Of a DNA stretch of 64,000 nucleotides, positions 9,443-18,071 are shown one piece after another. Below the pieces are notes generated by a model that was not told the origin of the DNA, made no database searches, and saw nothing but the letters and a program-made list of their open reading frames with translations. The stretch is from Amycolatopsis endophytica (GTDB lineage Bacteria; Actinomycetota; Actinomycetes; Mycobacteriales; Pseudonocardiaceae), in the NCBI RefSeq assembly GCF_013410405.1, contig NZ_JACCFK010000001.1, forward strand, positions 620,001-684,000, given 5' to 3'. The stretch's first letter is position 1. Each line of letters begins with the position of its first letter. A program made the translations under genes and the position numbers.

Positions 9443-9579
9443 AGCCCCTTCCTCCTGGTATTTCGGCCTTCGCGCGAATCACTGCTCCGCCGTCCCGGCC
9501 AGGTGTGGCCACCAGCTAATCACGGTAGGCGGACGCGCCGGGCCGACGGTGCCCGGCGAGCCCCGGCAGCATCTTGCTT

Positions 9580-9604
9580 GCGTAATAAATATTTTGTATT
9601 ACGC
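9580..9604. promoter_or_regulatory. Palindrome just upstream of the amidohydrolase start
   Basis: GCGTAATA-N9-TATTACGC, a perfect 8-bp inverted repeat with an AT-rich spacer, ends 8 nt before ATG 9613. The TATCAAAC box that follows it (9605-9612) also occurs at 7818-7825 in the other divergent region. Candidate TetR operator overlapping the promoter; the short distance to the ATG suggests a leaderless or very short-leader transcript. Confidence 0.6.
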
Positions 9605-9612
9605 TATCAAAC

Positions 9613-10620
9613 ATGGAGTCATTGCGCGTCATCACGGTCGAGGAGCACTTCCACCATCCCGAGGTCAGCGCCGAGGTTCGTGCGCTCTCGGGGCCGCTGC
9701 CGGTGACGCCCGACGAAGGGTTCGCCACGTTCGTCCAGGACGAGTTCATGCCCGATCAGGACTCTGCCGAGCGCCTCGGCGGCAGTCGCCTCGCGCACAT
9801 GGACAAGGCCGGGATCGACGTCCAGGTGGTGTCGCACGGCGCGTTCAGTCCCACCAACCTCGACCGCCCGGAGGCCGTCGACCTCTGCCGCCGGGTGAAC
9901 GACCGTTTGGCACTGCAGATTTCCGAACATCCGACGAGGTTTCGCGGGTTCGCCACCATCCCCCTGCACGATCCGGCCGCGGCAGCCGACGAGATGAAAC
10001 GATGCGTGCACGAACTCGGTTTCGTCGGCACCCTGATCACCGGAACCTGCGGCGGCCGGTTCCTCGACGACGAACGTTTCGACCCGGTCCTTTCCGCGGC
10101 CGAAGCGGTGGACCTGCCGATCTACGTGCATCCGGGCTTCCCGGACAACTCCGCGGTGGCCGGCTACTACGCGGGAAACTGGCCCGCGGCAGTCCAGTTC
10201 ACGTTCGCCACGCACGGTTTCGGGTGGCACATGGAGGCCGGTGTCCACATCCTCCGGCTCATCCTGTCCGGCGCGCTGGACCGGCACCCCGGCCTGAAAC
10301 TGCTGAGCGGGCACTGGGGCGAGTTCGCAGCGGGATGGCTGGACCGCTTCGACGGGACGTTCGCGAAGACCCGCTACCTCGAGCGCGATGTGAGTGACTA
10401 CTACCGCGACCACGTCTGGATCACGCCTTCCGGCATGTACACCCACAACCAGCTGAACTATCTGCTGGGCGAGGTCGGGGCCGACCGCATCATTCATTCC
10501 GAGGATTTCCCGTACCTCGTGCGCGACGACGTCGCGGGCTTCCTGGCCGACGCCGATCTCCCGGACGACCAGCGGCACGCGATCGCGCACCGCAACGCGG
10601 AGCAGTTGCTGCGGATCTGA
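9613..10620 (+). CDS. Amidohydrolase family decarboxylase (ACMSD / gamma-resorcylate decarboxylase type)
   Basis: 335 aa TIM-barrel metalloenzyme. Metal ligands can be assigned by analogy with gamma-resorcylate (2,6-dihydroxybenzoate) decarboxylase: Glu10-x-His12 (TVEEHF), His173 (IYVHPGF) and Asp298 (IHSEDFPY), with a further conserved His234 (SGHWGE). The Glu-x-His start rather than His-x-His is typical of the resorcylate decarboxylase branch. Reaction expected: metal-dependent non-oxidative decarboxylation of a hydroxy-aromatic or muconate-type acid. It heads a plus-strand unit with the downstream dehydrogenase. No clear ribosome site precedes the ATG. Substrate is inferred only. Confidence 0.9.
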   Translation: MESLRVITVEEHFHHPEVSAEVRALSGPLPVTPDEGFATFVQDEFMPDQDSAERLGGSRLAHMDKAGIDVQVVSHGAFSPTNLDRPEAVDLCRRVNDRLALQISEHPTRFRGFATIPLHDPAAAADEMKRCVHELGFVGTLITGTCGGRFLDDERFDPVLSAAEAVDLPIYVHPGFPDNSAVAGYYAGNWPAAVQFTFATHGFGWHMEAGVHILRLILSGALDRHPGLKLLSGHWGEFAAGWLDRFDGTFAKTRYLERDVSDYYRDHVWITPSGMYTHNQLNYLLGEVGADRIIHSEDFPYLVRDDVAGFLADADLPDDQRHAIAHRNAEQLLRI

Positions 10621-10668
10621 ATCCGTTCCGCATCCCGCTGTGCATGTGAAACGAACAGGAGCCAACCC

Positions 10669-11679
10669 ATGAAAGCAATCCAGATGACCGAAACCGGTAC
10701 CGCCGACGTGCTGAAGCACGTCGAGCTCACAGACCCGGTTCCGGCGGCAGGCGAGGTGCTGATCCGCGTCGAGTCGGCCGCGGTGAACTTCGCCGACGTC
10801 GCACGTCGACGTGGGGATCGGTATCCCGATCCGACGCCACTGCCCTTCACCCCCGGCGCCGAGGTGGCCGGCACCGTCGCGGCCGTCGGCGACGATGTGA
10901 CCGGGGTCGGAGTCGGGACCCCGGTGTTCGGTTCGGTGGGACCCTACGCCAACGGCGGTTACGCGGAATTCTCGCTGGCACGACAGTCCAACGTCATCCC
11001 GTTGCCCCCGGGCGTCGATCCGGATCTGGCGGCGGGCCTCCTGGCGGTCGGACTGACCGCGACGTTGATCCTGACCGAGACGGCCAACCTCGCCGAGGGC
11101 CAGTCCGTCTTCATCCCGGCCGCGGCCGGCGGAGTCGGCAGTTACGCCGTCCAGATCGCCAAGACGCTCGGCGCGAGCACGATCATCGCCGGCGCGTCGA
11201 CCCCGGAGAAACGGGAAATCGCGCTGCGCCACGGCGCGCACCACGCCATCGACTACCGCCAGGAGAACTGGCCCGCACAGGTTCGCGAACTGACCGACGG
11301 CAAAGGCGTCGACGTCGGATTGGACATGATGGGCCCGAAGCACCTTCCGGCCACGCTGTCGGCCCTCGCCCCCTTCGGCCGGCTGGTCACCTACGGAGCA
11401 ATCACCGGGCTGGACGGGCAACACCTCGACGGAGACGCGCTGACTCCGCTGATCTACGACCCCGCGCCCGGACAGTCGCTGACCGGGTTCAACCTGGGCG
11501 CCTGGTTCGCACTGCGCCCCGAGAGGGCGATCGGTGGGCTGGGCCGGCTGCTCGGCTGGATCTCCGAGGGCAAGGTCACCGGCCCGACGATCCACCCCAT
11601 GCCACTGGCCGAAGCCGCCGAAGCCCATCGGCTGCTGGAAAGCGGTTCGGCGACCGGCAAGCTCATCCTGAAACCGTGA
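10669..11679 (+). CDS. Zinc-independent MDR alcohol dehydrogenase / NADPH:quinone oxidoreductase-like
   Basis: 336 aa medium-chain dehydrogenase/reductase. The GroES-like N-terminal half (MKAIQMTETGTADVLKH... AVNFADVARRRG) leads into a Rossmann domain with AAAGGVGSYAVQIAK and a GADHAIDY-like segment (GAHHAIDYRQE). Structural-zinc cysteines and catalytic Cys/His ligands are absent, as in quinone oxidoreductases. A ribosome site (ACAGGAG) precedes the ATG. Spaced 48 bp after the amidohydrolase, so probably one transcript. It may reduce a quinone or unsaturated keto intermediate of the pathway. Confidence 0.92.
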   Translation: MKAIQMTETGTADVLKHVELTDPVPAAGEVLIRVESAAVNFADVARRRGDRYPDPTPLPFTPGAEVAGTVAAVGDDVTGVGVGTPVFGSVGPYANGGYAEFSLARQSNVIPLPPGVDPDLAAGLLAVGLTATLILTETANLAEGQSVFIPAAAGGVGSYAVQIAKTLGASTIIAGASTPEKREIALRHGAHHAIDYRQENWPAQVRELTDGKGVDVGLDMMGPKHLPATLSALAPFGRLVTYGAITGLDGQHLDGDALTPLIYDPAPGQSLTGFNLGAWFALRPERAIGGLGRLLGWISEGKVTGPTIHPMPLAEAAEAHRLLESGSATGKLILKP

Positions 11680-12567
11680 CTCCGCGAGCACGCCTACTAC
11701 GGCGACACGCCGGCCGAAGCCGCTTCCACGTTGCCAGGGCCTGCACGCGCGGCTCACAGCTCGGGGAAACGCCCCGAGCGCGTCGGCCCGGCCGGGTTCA
11801 CCGCCCAGCAGCCGTCCATGCCCACCGCATGCCCGGACTGCTTAGCACTCCGCCTGTTCAGGTGAGACGAGCGACCCCACCGAGCAGCACGGCGGCGGCC
11901 TGGTCCCACCGATCAGTGCGGTGATGCGGGAGCGGGTGCCAGTCGGTCGCCCGAACCAGCCCCGGCGATACGAGTTCGGCGTCGCCGAAGAGCGCTGCCG
12001 CTATGTCTGGGCCAGTTCGGCCTGCTGCCTGCGTGCGCGCTCGTCTTCACGGGCGTGACGTGCGTAATCGCAAAGCCGGGGACGAACGGCAGCACCGATA
12101 CCATCGGGAGCCCGACCTCGCCACAGCCGTCCACGACGCCGGCATGCGAATGGTCGCGGCGATGTCGCCGCCAGACAGCAGCCATCGGCGTACCTGTTGT
12201 TCGCCGCCGGAAACCTGACCCTCACTCATGTCCACGACCGCGAAGCCGCCACGACACCAGGCGAGACCGCGCAGGGACTCCAGGGTTTCGAGGACGAGGC
12301 CGAAGAGCGTGCGGGCGTCGCGGCGAAGCCCGGTTGCGCGAACGGTTCCGGCGCGGCGCTCGCCGGGCGCGCTCGTGCGGACGATCGCAGTGCGAAAACC
12401 GAGGTCTGGGTGCTGGCCAGGACCGCACGCGGTCGCCGCGCGTGCGCCTGCCGGCACTGCGGGGGTGTGCCACACCCAGTGACGCGGCGACCTGCCTCCC
12501 GGCCGCGGCCGACCCTAGCATCGATCGCGTACCCCCCACGAACCATCAACCGCTACGAGGAAAACGA
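11680..12567. other. 888-bp region without a convincing gene
   Basis: No frame shows sustained coding character, a good ribosome site or a family motif. Short protein-like stretches occur on the minus strand around 12,080-12,540, suggesting the remains of a decayed gene that I cannot identify. The final bases (12,557-12,560, GAGG) are the ribosome site of the next gene. Confidence 0.5.
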
Positions 12568-12987
12568 ATGCCGTACTCCGCTCGGGAAAACACCAACATC
12601 GAGCTCGTGAAGGCCGCGCTGAACGCCGGTGCAGCGGACTTCACGAAATTCTTCACCGAGCTCTTCACCGATTCCACGGAATGGACGATCGCCGGACACG
12701 GAGCCGTCGCCCGTACCTACAACGGTTTGCGGGACCTCCACGAGAACGCGGAAAAAGCGCTCTTCGACCGGCTCGACGGACCACTCGCCATCACACCGCG
12801 CGGGCTCTGGGCCGACGGCGACGACGTGATCGTCCGTATCGACAGCACCGGAAGGGCCATCGACGGCAAGCCGTATCACAATGGCTATCTCTACATTCTG
12901 ACGATGAAAGAAGGAAAGGTAGCCGCGGGCATCGAATGGCTCGACTTGCACGCCTACTACGAGATCGTCGAGCGTGTGACGATCTGA
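12568..12987 (+). CDS. SnoaL-like / nuclear transport factor 2 family protein
   Basis: 139 aa with the typical NTF2-like pattern: N-terminal helices (NIELVKAALNAGAADF, FFTELFTDSTEWTIAG), a central YNGLRDLHENAEKALF helix, and C-terminal strands (YHNGYLYILTMKEGKVAAGIEWLD). ATG at 12568 follows GAGG by 7 nt. The body resembles ketosteroid-isomerase-like proteins of unknown substrate. It converges on the XRE regulator 19 bp downstream. Possible detoxifying isomerase or polyketide-cyclase-like enzyme; no firm function. Confidence 0.85.
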   Translation: MPYSARENTNIELVKAALNAGAADFTKFFTELFTDSTEWTIAGHGAVARTYNGLRDLHENAEKALFDRLDGPLAITPRGLWADGDDVIVRIDSTGRAIDGKPYHNGYLYILTMKEGKVAAGIEWLDLHAYYEIVERVTI

Positions 12988-13006
12988 TTGGGTGGGCCCG
13001 CCGCGG

Positions 13007-13873
13007 CTACTCGCCGGGCAGGTCCCCGCGGGCCTGTCCCGGCCGTTGTCGGGACGAGGCGGCGATGCTGCCGAGCAGCCGCAGGGCCTGTTCGGCGTGG
13101 CTGCCGGCCTCGGCCTGGCACACGAGGAGGTACTGGCCGCTGACCCCGGCCACCTCGAAGGCGTGATAGTCCAGCTCGAGCGAACCGACCGCGGGATGGT
13201 CGAGGCTCTTCGTCTCGTGCGACTTGCCGGCCACGACATGCGAACTCCACAACCGTGCGAACTCGTCGCTGTGCGTCCGCAGCTCGTCGATCACCGGCTG
13301 GACCCGTCCTCGTGCCGCCGGCCGCCCCCATGTCTGTCGCAGCGTCGCGACCGTGCCGGCGGCGACCTTCTCCCATTCCACGAAGAATCGAGGCCCCTGA
13401 CGGTCGAGAAACACCATCCTGGCGAAGTTGTCGGTGTGCTCGAATCCCGCATGCAACGCCACGCCGAGGGCGTTCGCGGCGAGGATGTCCTGAACGTCGT
13501 TGAAAATGAACGCGGGATTCACCGGCCACTGGTCGAGCAATCGGCGTAACGCCACGGGAATCGTCCTGCTCGTCGGCGCGGCAGCGCCCGTGGGATCGAC
13601 ACCCGCGAGCCGATGCAGGTGCAGCTGCTCGTCCGGACTGAGGCGAAGGACCCGGCCGAGCGCGCTCAGCAACGACGGCGAAGGGTGGTTCTCACGCCCC
13701 TGCTCGAGCCGGGTGTAGTAGTCCACGCTCACGCTCGCCAGCGTCGCGACCTCCTCACGACGTAGCCCGGCGACGCGTCGCCTGCCACGGGGAAGACCGA
13801 CGCCCTCGGGATCGACCGCGGCACGCCGAGCGCGCAGGTAAGCTCCCAGCTCGCTGGAGTAGGTCGTGGGCAT
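13007..13873 (-). CDS. XRE-family transcriptional regulator with MmyB-like sensor domain
   Basis: 288 aa. The N-terminal Cro/CI helix-turn-helix includes AGLRREEVATLASVSVDYYTRLEQGR (about residues 34-59). The rest is the MmyB-like ligand-binding domain, PAS-like and thought to bind fatty-acid ligands (FNDVQDILAANALGVALH, ARMVFLDRQGPRFFVEWEKVA). Such proteins usually regulate a neighbouring oxidoreductase gene; here the only close neighbour is the convergent NTF2-like gene. ATG at 13873. Confidence 0.92.
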   Translation of the reverse strand: MPTTYSSELGAYLRARRAAVDPEGVGLPRGRRRVAGLRREEVATLASVSVDYYTRLEQGRENHPSPSLLSALGRVLRLSPDEQLHLHRLAGVDPTGAAAPTSRTIPVALRRLLDQWPVNPAFIFNDVQDILAANALGVALHAGFEHTDNFARMVFLDRQGPRFFVEWEKVAAGTVATLRQTWGRPAARGRVQPVIDELRTHSDEFARLWSSHVVAGKSHETKSLDHPAVGSLELDYHAFEVAGVSGQYLLVCQAEAGSHAEQALRLLGSIAASSRQRPGQARGDLPGE

Positions 13874-14359
13874 GCCTCCGATGTTAGCCTCCGGTCACGC
13901 CGCGATACGCCGTCACGGTCATGATCGCCGGTCCGGAAGCACCCGGGACGATCGGCCGCCCGTGTTTGTCCCGACATCTCGGCGGCGATGGTCCTCGATG
14001 GACCGCTGGGCACTCGCCGCGACCTCCGTCGGCCGGCGGGGCGCCGGACTGTTCCCGCTCAACCAGGTCCAGGTCAGGAAGCGAGCGGGGCTCAAGGCAA
14101 GCGCTCACCGCGACGGGAGGTCGCGATCGGCGCACCGCGTCGCCTCGCCTCGGAGGGTCACTACGACCTGTCCCGGACCGTCGTCGGGCCTTGTCGCTCG
14201 GGGTCCGAGCACATCGCGCGGTAGGAAGTGTGGGGTGTGGTTGCGCTGGGCGCTCGGCGGTGATCGGGAGGATCTCGTCGAGTCCCGTCAGTCGCAGGGG
14301 GCGCAGGACGCTGGCGGTGTTGGCGAGGAGGAGCAGTGACCGGCCTGCGCGGCGGCAGG
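13874..14359. other. Non-coding / decayed stretch
   Basis: About 490 bp between the XRE regulator start and the recognisable end of the phosphatase pseudogene. It should hold the XRE promoter near 13,880-13,930. Beyond that I see only short frames without family motifs. Confidence 0.45.
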
Positions 14360-14944
14360 TGCTGGCGGTCGACGGTCGCGTCGTCGGCCAGGTCGAGGGT
14401 GTCGCGGTAGCGGGCCGTGCGGCGCAGGATCGCGGGCGGGACGTGGGCCGCGGGCAGGTCCCGGCTGTCCCGCATGGCCTCGATGAGGATGTCCGGCCTG
14501 TCTTGGGGCGCGCCGACGTGGCTGTAGCCCCCGTCGCTGACCACGATCAGCCGGTCACCGGGTCGGAGCTGGAAGTGCTGGCTGTGGTACGGGTGTTTTC
14601 GAACATGCCCAGGGGCAGTTGCCGCTCGAACTTCACCGGCTCGACACCCTCCTCGCGGAGGAGCCACAGCTGGGGCGATCCGGCATCGACGACCTCGACT
14701 CTGCCGGTGTCCAGTTCGAACCGCAGCAGCAGGGTGGCGTAGGCCTGCTGCAGTAGCGCATCGATGCGGTATTCGGGCCGGGAACAGGACCGGCCGGGCA
14801 GCAGCTGCCACTGCAACTCGGCGGCGAGGGTGAGCCGTTGCGGTTTCCAGCCGACCCTCGCTAGGGCCTGCATACCGAAGTCATACCGCGCAGTCAGTCC
14901 CCGGCGGCGCCGCCAAGACGACCGGAACGGCAGGGCTCGTTGGT
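14360..14944 (-). pseudogene. Broken SpoIIE/PP2C-like phosphatase
   Basis: Residues typical of SpoIIE-type serine phosphatases are split over two frames. One frame (near 14,590-14,840) carries LAAELQWQLLPG, then ELDTGRVEVVDAGSPQLWLL. The second (near 14,370-14,590) continues YHSQHFQLRPGDRLIVVSDG and ends LADDATV. The shift falls near 14,593 after LGMFENT. The segment between the LLPG motif and the VDAG motif is much too short, so the metal-binding GDxFD part of the domain is deleted. Family members dephosphorylate anti-anti-sigma factors; this copy cannot be functional. It reads on directly from the kinase remnant upstream. Confidence 0.75.
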
Positions 14945-15455
14945 GCTGCTCGTCGAAGACGTCGGCGAGGATGTGCCCGACGGTGTCCTGCAGGCTGAAG
15001 GTCGGCGGGACGAGCTGCTCGCCGTCGAGTCCGAGCAGGTCCCGCTCGCGGTACCACTCGCGCATGTGTTCGGGACCGACTCGGCTGCGTGCGAACGGGT
15101 CGCGTGCCGGCGCAGCGACTCCTCGAACGAGACGTCAAAGTAGTAGACGCCGGTGCGGCCGCGATGATCGGCGGCGAGGTCGGCGAGCATGTCGCCGTAG
15201 CGCTCGGCGTGCAGGATGCCTTCCACGATGACGTGAAAGCCGTTGTCGAGGGCATGGCGCGCCACGGTCGAGACGAGTCACGCCTCCGGGCACGTCACGT
15301 TCTTTGAGGATGGTCCGCCGGACGACGTCCTGGGCCACGACGGCGCAGGTCCGGCCGAGGCGGGACCGGACGGCCAGCGCGACGGAGCTCTTGCCCGATC
15401 CCGAGTTCCCTCGCACGATCGCCAGGCACGTCGACTTCGATCCGGTAGGTGCCAT
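14945..15455 (-). pseudogene. Frameshifted AAA/zeta-toxin-like P-loop kinase
   Basis: ATG 15455 starts a frame with the Walker A motif IVRGNSGSGKSS followed by VVAQDVVRRTILKERDVPG. A shift near 15,285 moves the homology to VARHALDNGFHVIVEGILH and FDVSFEESLRRHATR. A second shift near 15,087, consistent with loss of one T in an expected GAG-TTC-GGT context, moves it to GPEHMREWYRERDLLG. The pieces line up in order as one small nucleotide-binding kinase of about 170 aa, so this is a pseudogene with at least two frameshifts. It starts 10 bp after the stop of the upstream small gene, indicating a former operon. Confidence 0.78.
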
Positions 15456-15465
15456 CGGCAGCAGT

Positions 15466-15867
15466 CTAGGCAGCGGAACCGTCGCGACAGCCGCCGCGCG
15501 GGATGTGTCGCTTTCGCTGTATGTCCGCGCGGGGCCACCAGTGCACGGTGCCGTCGATGAGGTCGGCGGTGTGTTCGGGTGCGTCGTCCGGGTAGTTCTC
15601 CCAGTGGGATTCGCCCGGTCCGTCGTGGACGCGTATGCCTTCGGCGTAGATGGCGAACAGGAAGGCTCCGGCCGTGCCGTGAGGGCGCTGGTGGACCCAG
15701 TTTGGCATCGCGGCGGTGGGAAGGGTCTGCTCGATCCAGCAGCGGGCCTCGTCCTCAGTGGCGGCATCGTGTTCGGCGACGCAGGCGACGTTGTCGTCAT
15801 CGCCGATGCCCAGCAGGATCGCTGCGCCGAATCCGGTGCGGACCTCGGCGGTGGTCGCGGTGCTCAA
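15466..15867 (-). CDS. Hypothetical acidic protein
   Basis: 133 aa from a TTG start at 15867, chosen because AGGGGGAA precedes it at the right distance; longer in-frame starts lack a ribosome site. Composition is acidic with conserved-looking aromatics (MPNWVHQRPHGTAGAFLFAIYAEG, HWENYPDDAPEH, VHWWPRADI). No family recognised, no signal peptide or membrane segment. It lies directly upstream of the broken kinase. Confidence 0.6.
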   Translation of the reverse strand: MSTATTAEVRTGFGAAILLGIGDDDNVACVAEHDAATEDEARCWIEQTLPTAAMPNWVHQRPHGTAGAFLFAIYAEGIRVHDGPGESHWENYPDDAPEHTADLIDGTVHWWPRADIQRKRHIPRGGCRDGSAA

Positions 15868-16127
15868 TGCGGTTCCCCCTCGTGTGCTTCGGCAGGGACT
15901 TTGAGCATGCGCCCGTTCCGGTGATCCCGCCAACCACGCCCACGGGCTTGTTCTCGGCATTGTCGCCGGTCAGCGCGGGCGGGACACCGTCCACGCCGAC
16001 GGTACGCGGCAGGTCACGGGGCGATTCCGCCGACGCAAAGCCGCTGGCCACAGTGCGGCGCCGGTGTCCGTGCCGGGATAGTCCTCGACAGTGGCCCGCC
16101 TCAGCTTCCAGCCGGTTTCGGGCCGGG

Positions 16128-18071
16128 TCACCGTAAGATTTCGGCAGGAAAGTCGGGATCGTCGAGCGCGATGCTGATCGCTGAGATGGCTTGGGCAACG
16201 GCGATCGCAGCGTGGGTTGTGGGCAAGCCGTCGAGTGCCCCGGCCGGTTCGCCTTCATCTGCCACTGCCGACTTGAACAGTGCTGCTCCCGGGTCGGGGC
16301 ACGGTGGCTGTTCGCGGAGGAGTGCGGGCAGGCGCCGAAGGACCTCGACGGTGCGGCTCCACCAGATATTGATCTCGTTGCGGAGGGCAGGTTCGTCGCG
16401 GGGGTCGTTGCTGCGCAAGGCGGGCAGGTCGGCTGCGAAGCTTCCGGCGACGGCGGGGTCGAGAGCGGTTGCGGCGATGAGGATGTAACTGCGCAGGCGC
16501 TGCACTGTCCGGTTTTCGTCATCGGTGGAAAGCAGGACGCAGGCTGTTGCGGCGGGATCGAGGAACAGCTCGCGAGCGATCCGAGCCGGCGTGTCGGGTT
16601 GGGCGGCCGCCGCGGCCGTGATCAGCGACAGGACATCGCGAGCCTGCCGGACACGCTGGCTGGCGCTGCCCGAGGGCGGGAGTAGGTGCTCAAGCACGAG
16701 GTAGAGGTCGCTGTAGGGGTCGCCGTCAGGACCGTCGTCGTCCTCGCGGAGAGCTTCGATGGCCCGTAGCGGGGGCAGTAGAAGGCCCGCGATTCTGCTT
16801 TGCTTCTTGACGTCGGCTGCTTTCGCGATGGCGTCGGCGCCCAGGGTGATTAGTGCGTGGTGGACGACGTGGTGCAGCGGCCCGGCAGTGACTGTGATGT
16901 CGGAAAACGGTGACCCGGGTTCGTTCAAGGTTGGGCCGTCGAGCAGGTCGGGACGCAGCAGCGCTGCGCGGACGAGCACATGCGCCTCGGCCGCGGCAGC
17001 GAGCTCCTCGTCATCGTCTTCCGCAGCCATGGCGAGGCGTTCATCGTCGAGTTCGGCGAGGACGCCAACGGCGGGGCTGAGGTCGTCGCATTCCAGCTTG
17101 GCGAGCCAGAGCCACGGAGATTCGGCGTGGTCGGCGAGGTCGTGGGTCAGGGTCGCCAGGACGCGCAGTCCCGACCACAACAATGCCCGGAGCTGCTCGC
17201 GGCTACGCCGTTCATCTGCGTCATCGTCGAGGTCGTCGCTGCGGCGGTTCCATTGCAGGTCGTGGCGCTCCATGAAGTCTTCGACGAGCACATGGCCACG
17301 CATCCGGTCGTCGTCGTAGCCGATGGCCGGCTGGTCGATCTCGGCGCGGATCGCCTCCAGCAGCTGCTGCGCCAGTGCGGAATCGCCGCCGCCGTGGGGG
17401 GTCAGGGATCGTCTGGTGCCGGATACGGCCTCGTGGCGGCCGGCGGCGATCAGGAGGGTGCCGAGTTCACCCGCCAGTTCCCGACCCCAGGGGTGTTGCT
17501 CGGCACCGGCAACGAGGTCGGCTGCATCGACCGCTTCCGGGGTATAGCGGCTTTCGCCGGTAGGGTCGTGCAGCTCGCGCACGGCGCCAGCGATCAGGAA
17601 CTGGGCGGCCATTCCGAGTAAGTCGTCGCGAAGGTGTTCCGCGACTGAGAATCGCGGACCGTCCTCGGGCAGCGGCGGTAGCCAGTCACCGTCGGCGTCC
17701 GGGGCGGCCAGTTTGACGGCGCGTAGCGATTCGGTCGTCCAGCCCAGCAGTGCGGGTGCAGCGTCAGCGAGGTGACGGCCGAGGCTCGCCCCGATGGCCG
17801 TGGCGATCTCCAAGACATCGGTGTCGACCGCGAGACCAATCATGGCGCCGTCGCGATATCCCACCACCCGCATATCGAGAAGGCCGGGACCGTCGTCAGT
17901 GTCGTCCTCGTCGGCAAGGGAAGGGTCGTCTTCGTGGTCGAGCCATGGGACCGCGGGTACGTCCCAACCGGCCTTCAGCAAGTCGACGATCAGCCCCGGC
18001 AGTTGCGCCCCGGCCGCCGCGTCCGCAATCGGCTCTGGTGCTGTCATTTCCAGCCACACGGCGTATGGCAC
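16128..18071 (-). CDS. Large acidic hypothetical protein
   Basis: 647 aa from GTG 18071 (VPYAVWLEMTAPEP), with a GGAGG ribosome site 9 nt upstream; ATG at 18047 is an alternative start. The protein is helical and strongly acidic (runs such as HEDDPSLADEDDTDDGP, LDDDADERRSREQ, AAEDDDEELAAAAEAH) without membrane segments, cysteine motifs or an enzyme signature. It may be a scaffold or regulatory protein. Upstream of 18071 the frame stays open to 18377, but composition changes there. The next gene on the same strand is 260 bp away. No function assigned. Confidence 0.7.
   Translation of the reverse strand: MPYAVWLEMTAPEPIADAAAGAQLPGLIVDLLKAGWDVPAVPWLDHEDDPSLADEDDTDDGPGLLDMRVVGYRDGAMIGLAVDTDVLEIATAIGASLGRHLADAAPALLGWTTESLRAVKLAAPDADGDWLPPLPEDGPRFSVAEHLRDDLLGMAAQFLIAGAVRELHDPTGESRYTPEAVDAADLVAGAEQHPWGRELAGELGTLLIAAGRHEAVSGTRRSLTPHGGGDSALAQQLLEAIRAEIDQPAIGYDDDRMRGHVLVEDFMERHDLQWNRRSDDLDDDADERRSREQLRALLWSGLRVLATLTHDLADHAESPWLWLAKLECDDLSPAVGVLAELDDERLAMAAEDDDEELAAAAEAHVLVRAALLRPDLLDGPTLNEPGSPFSDITVTAGPLHHVVHHALITLGADAIAKAADVKKQSRIAGLLLPPLRAIEALREDDDGPDGDPYSDLYLVLEHLLPPSGSASQRVRQARDVLSLITAAAAAQPDTPARIARELFLDPAATACVLLSTDDENRTVQRLRSYILIAATALDPAVAGSFAADLPALRSNDPRDEPALRNEINIWWSRTVEVLRRLPALLREQPPCPDPGAALFKSAVADEGEPAGALDGLPTTHAAIAVAQAISAISIALDDPDFPAEILR

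Noticed and set aside
9619..11757. A 712-codon minus-strand open frame opposite the amidohydrolase and dehydrogenase
   Set aside because: Antisense shadow of two well-supported plus-strand genes, with arginine/glutamine-rich composition and no domain.
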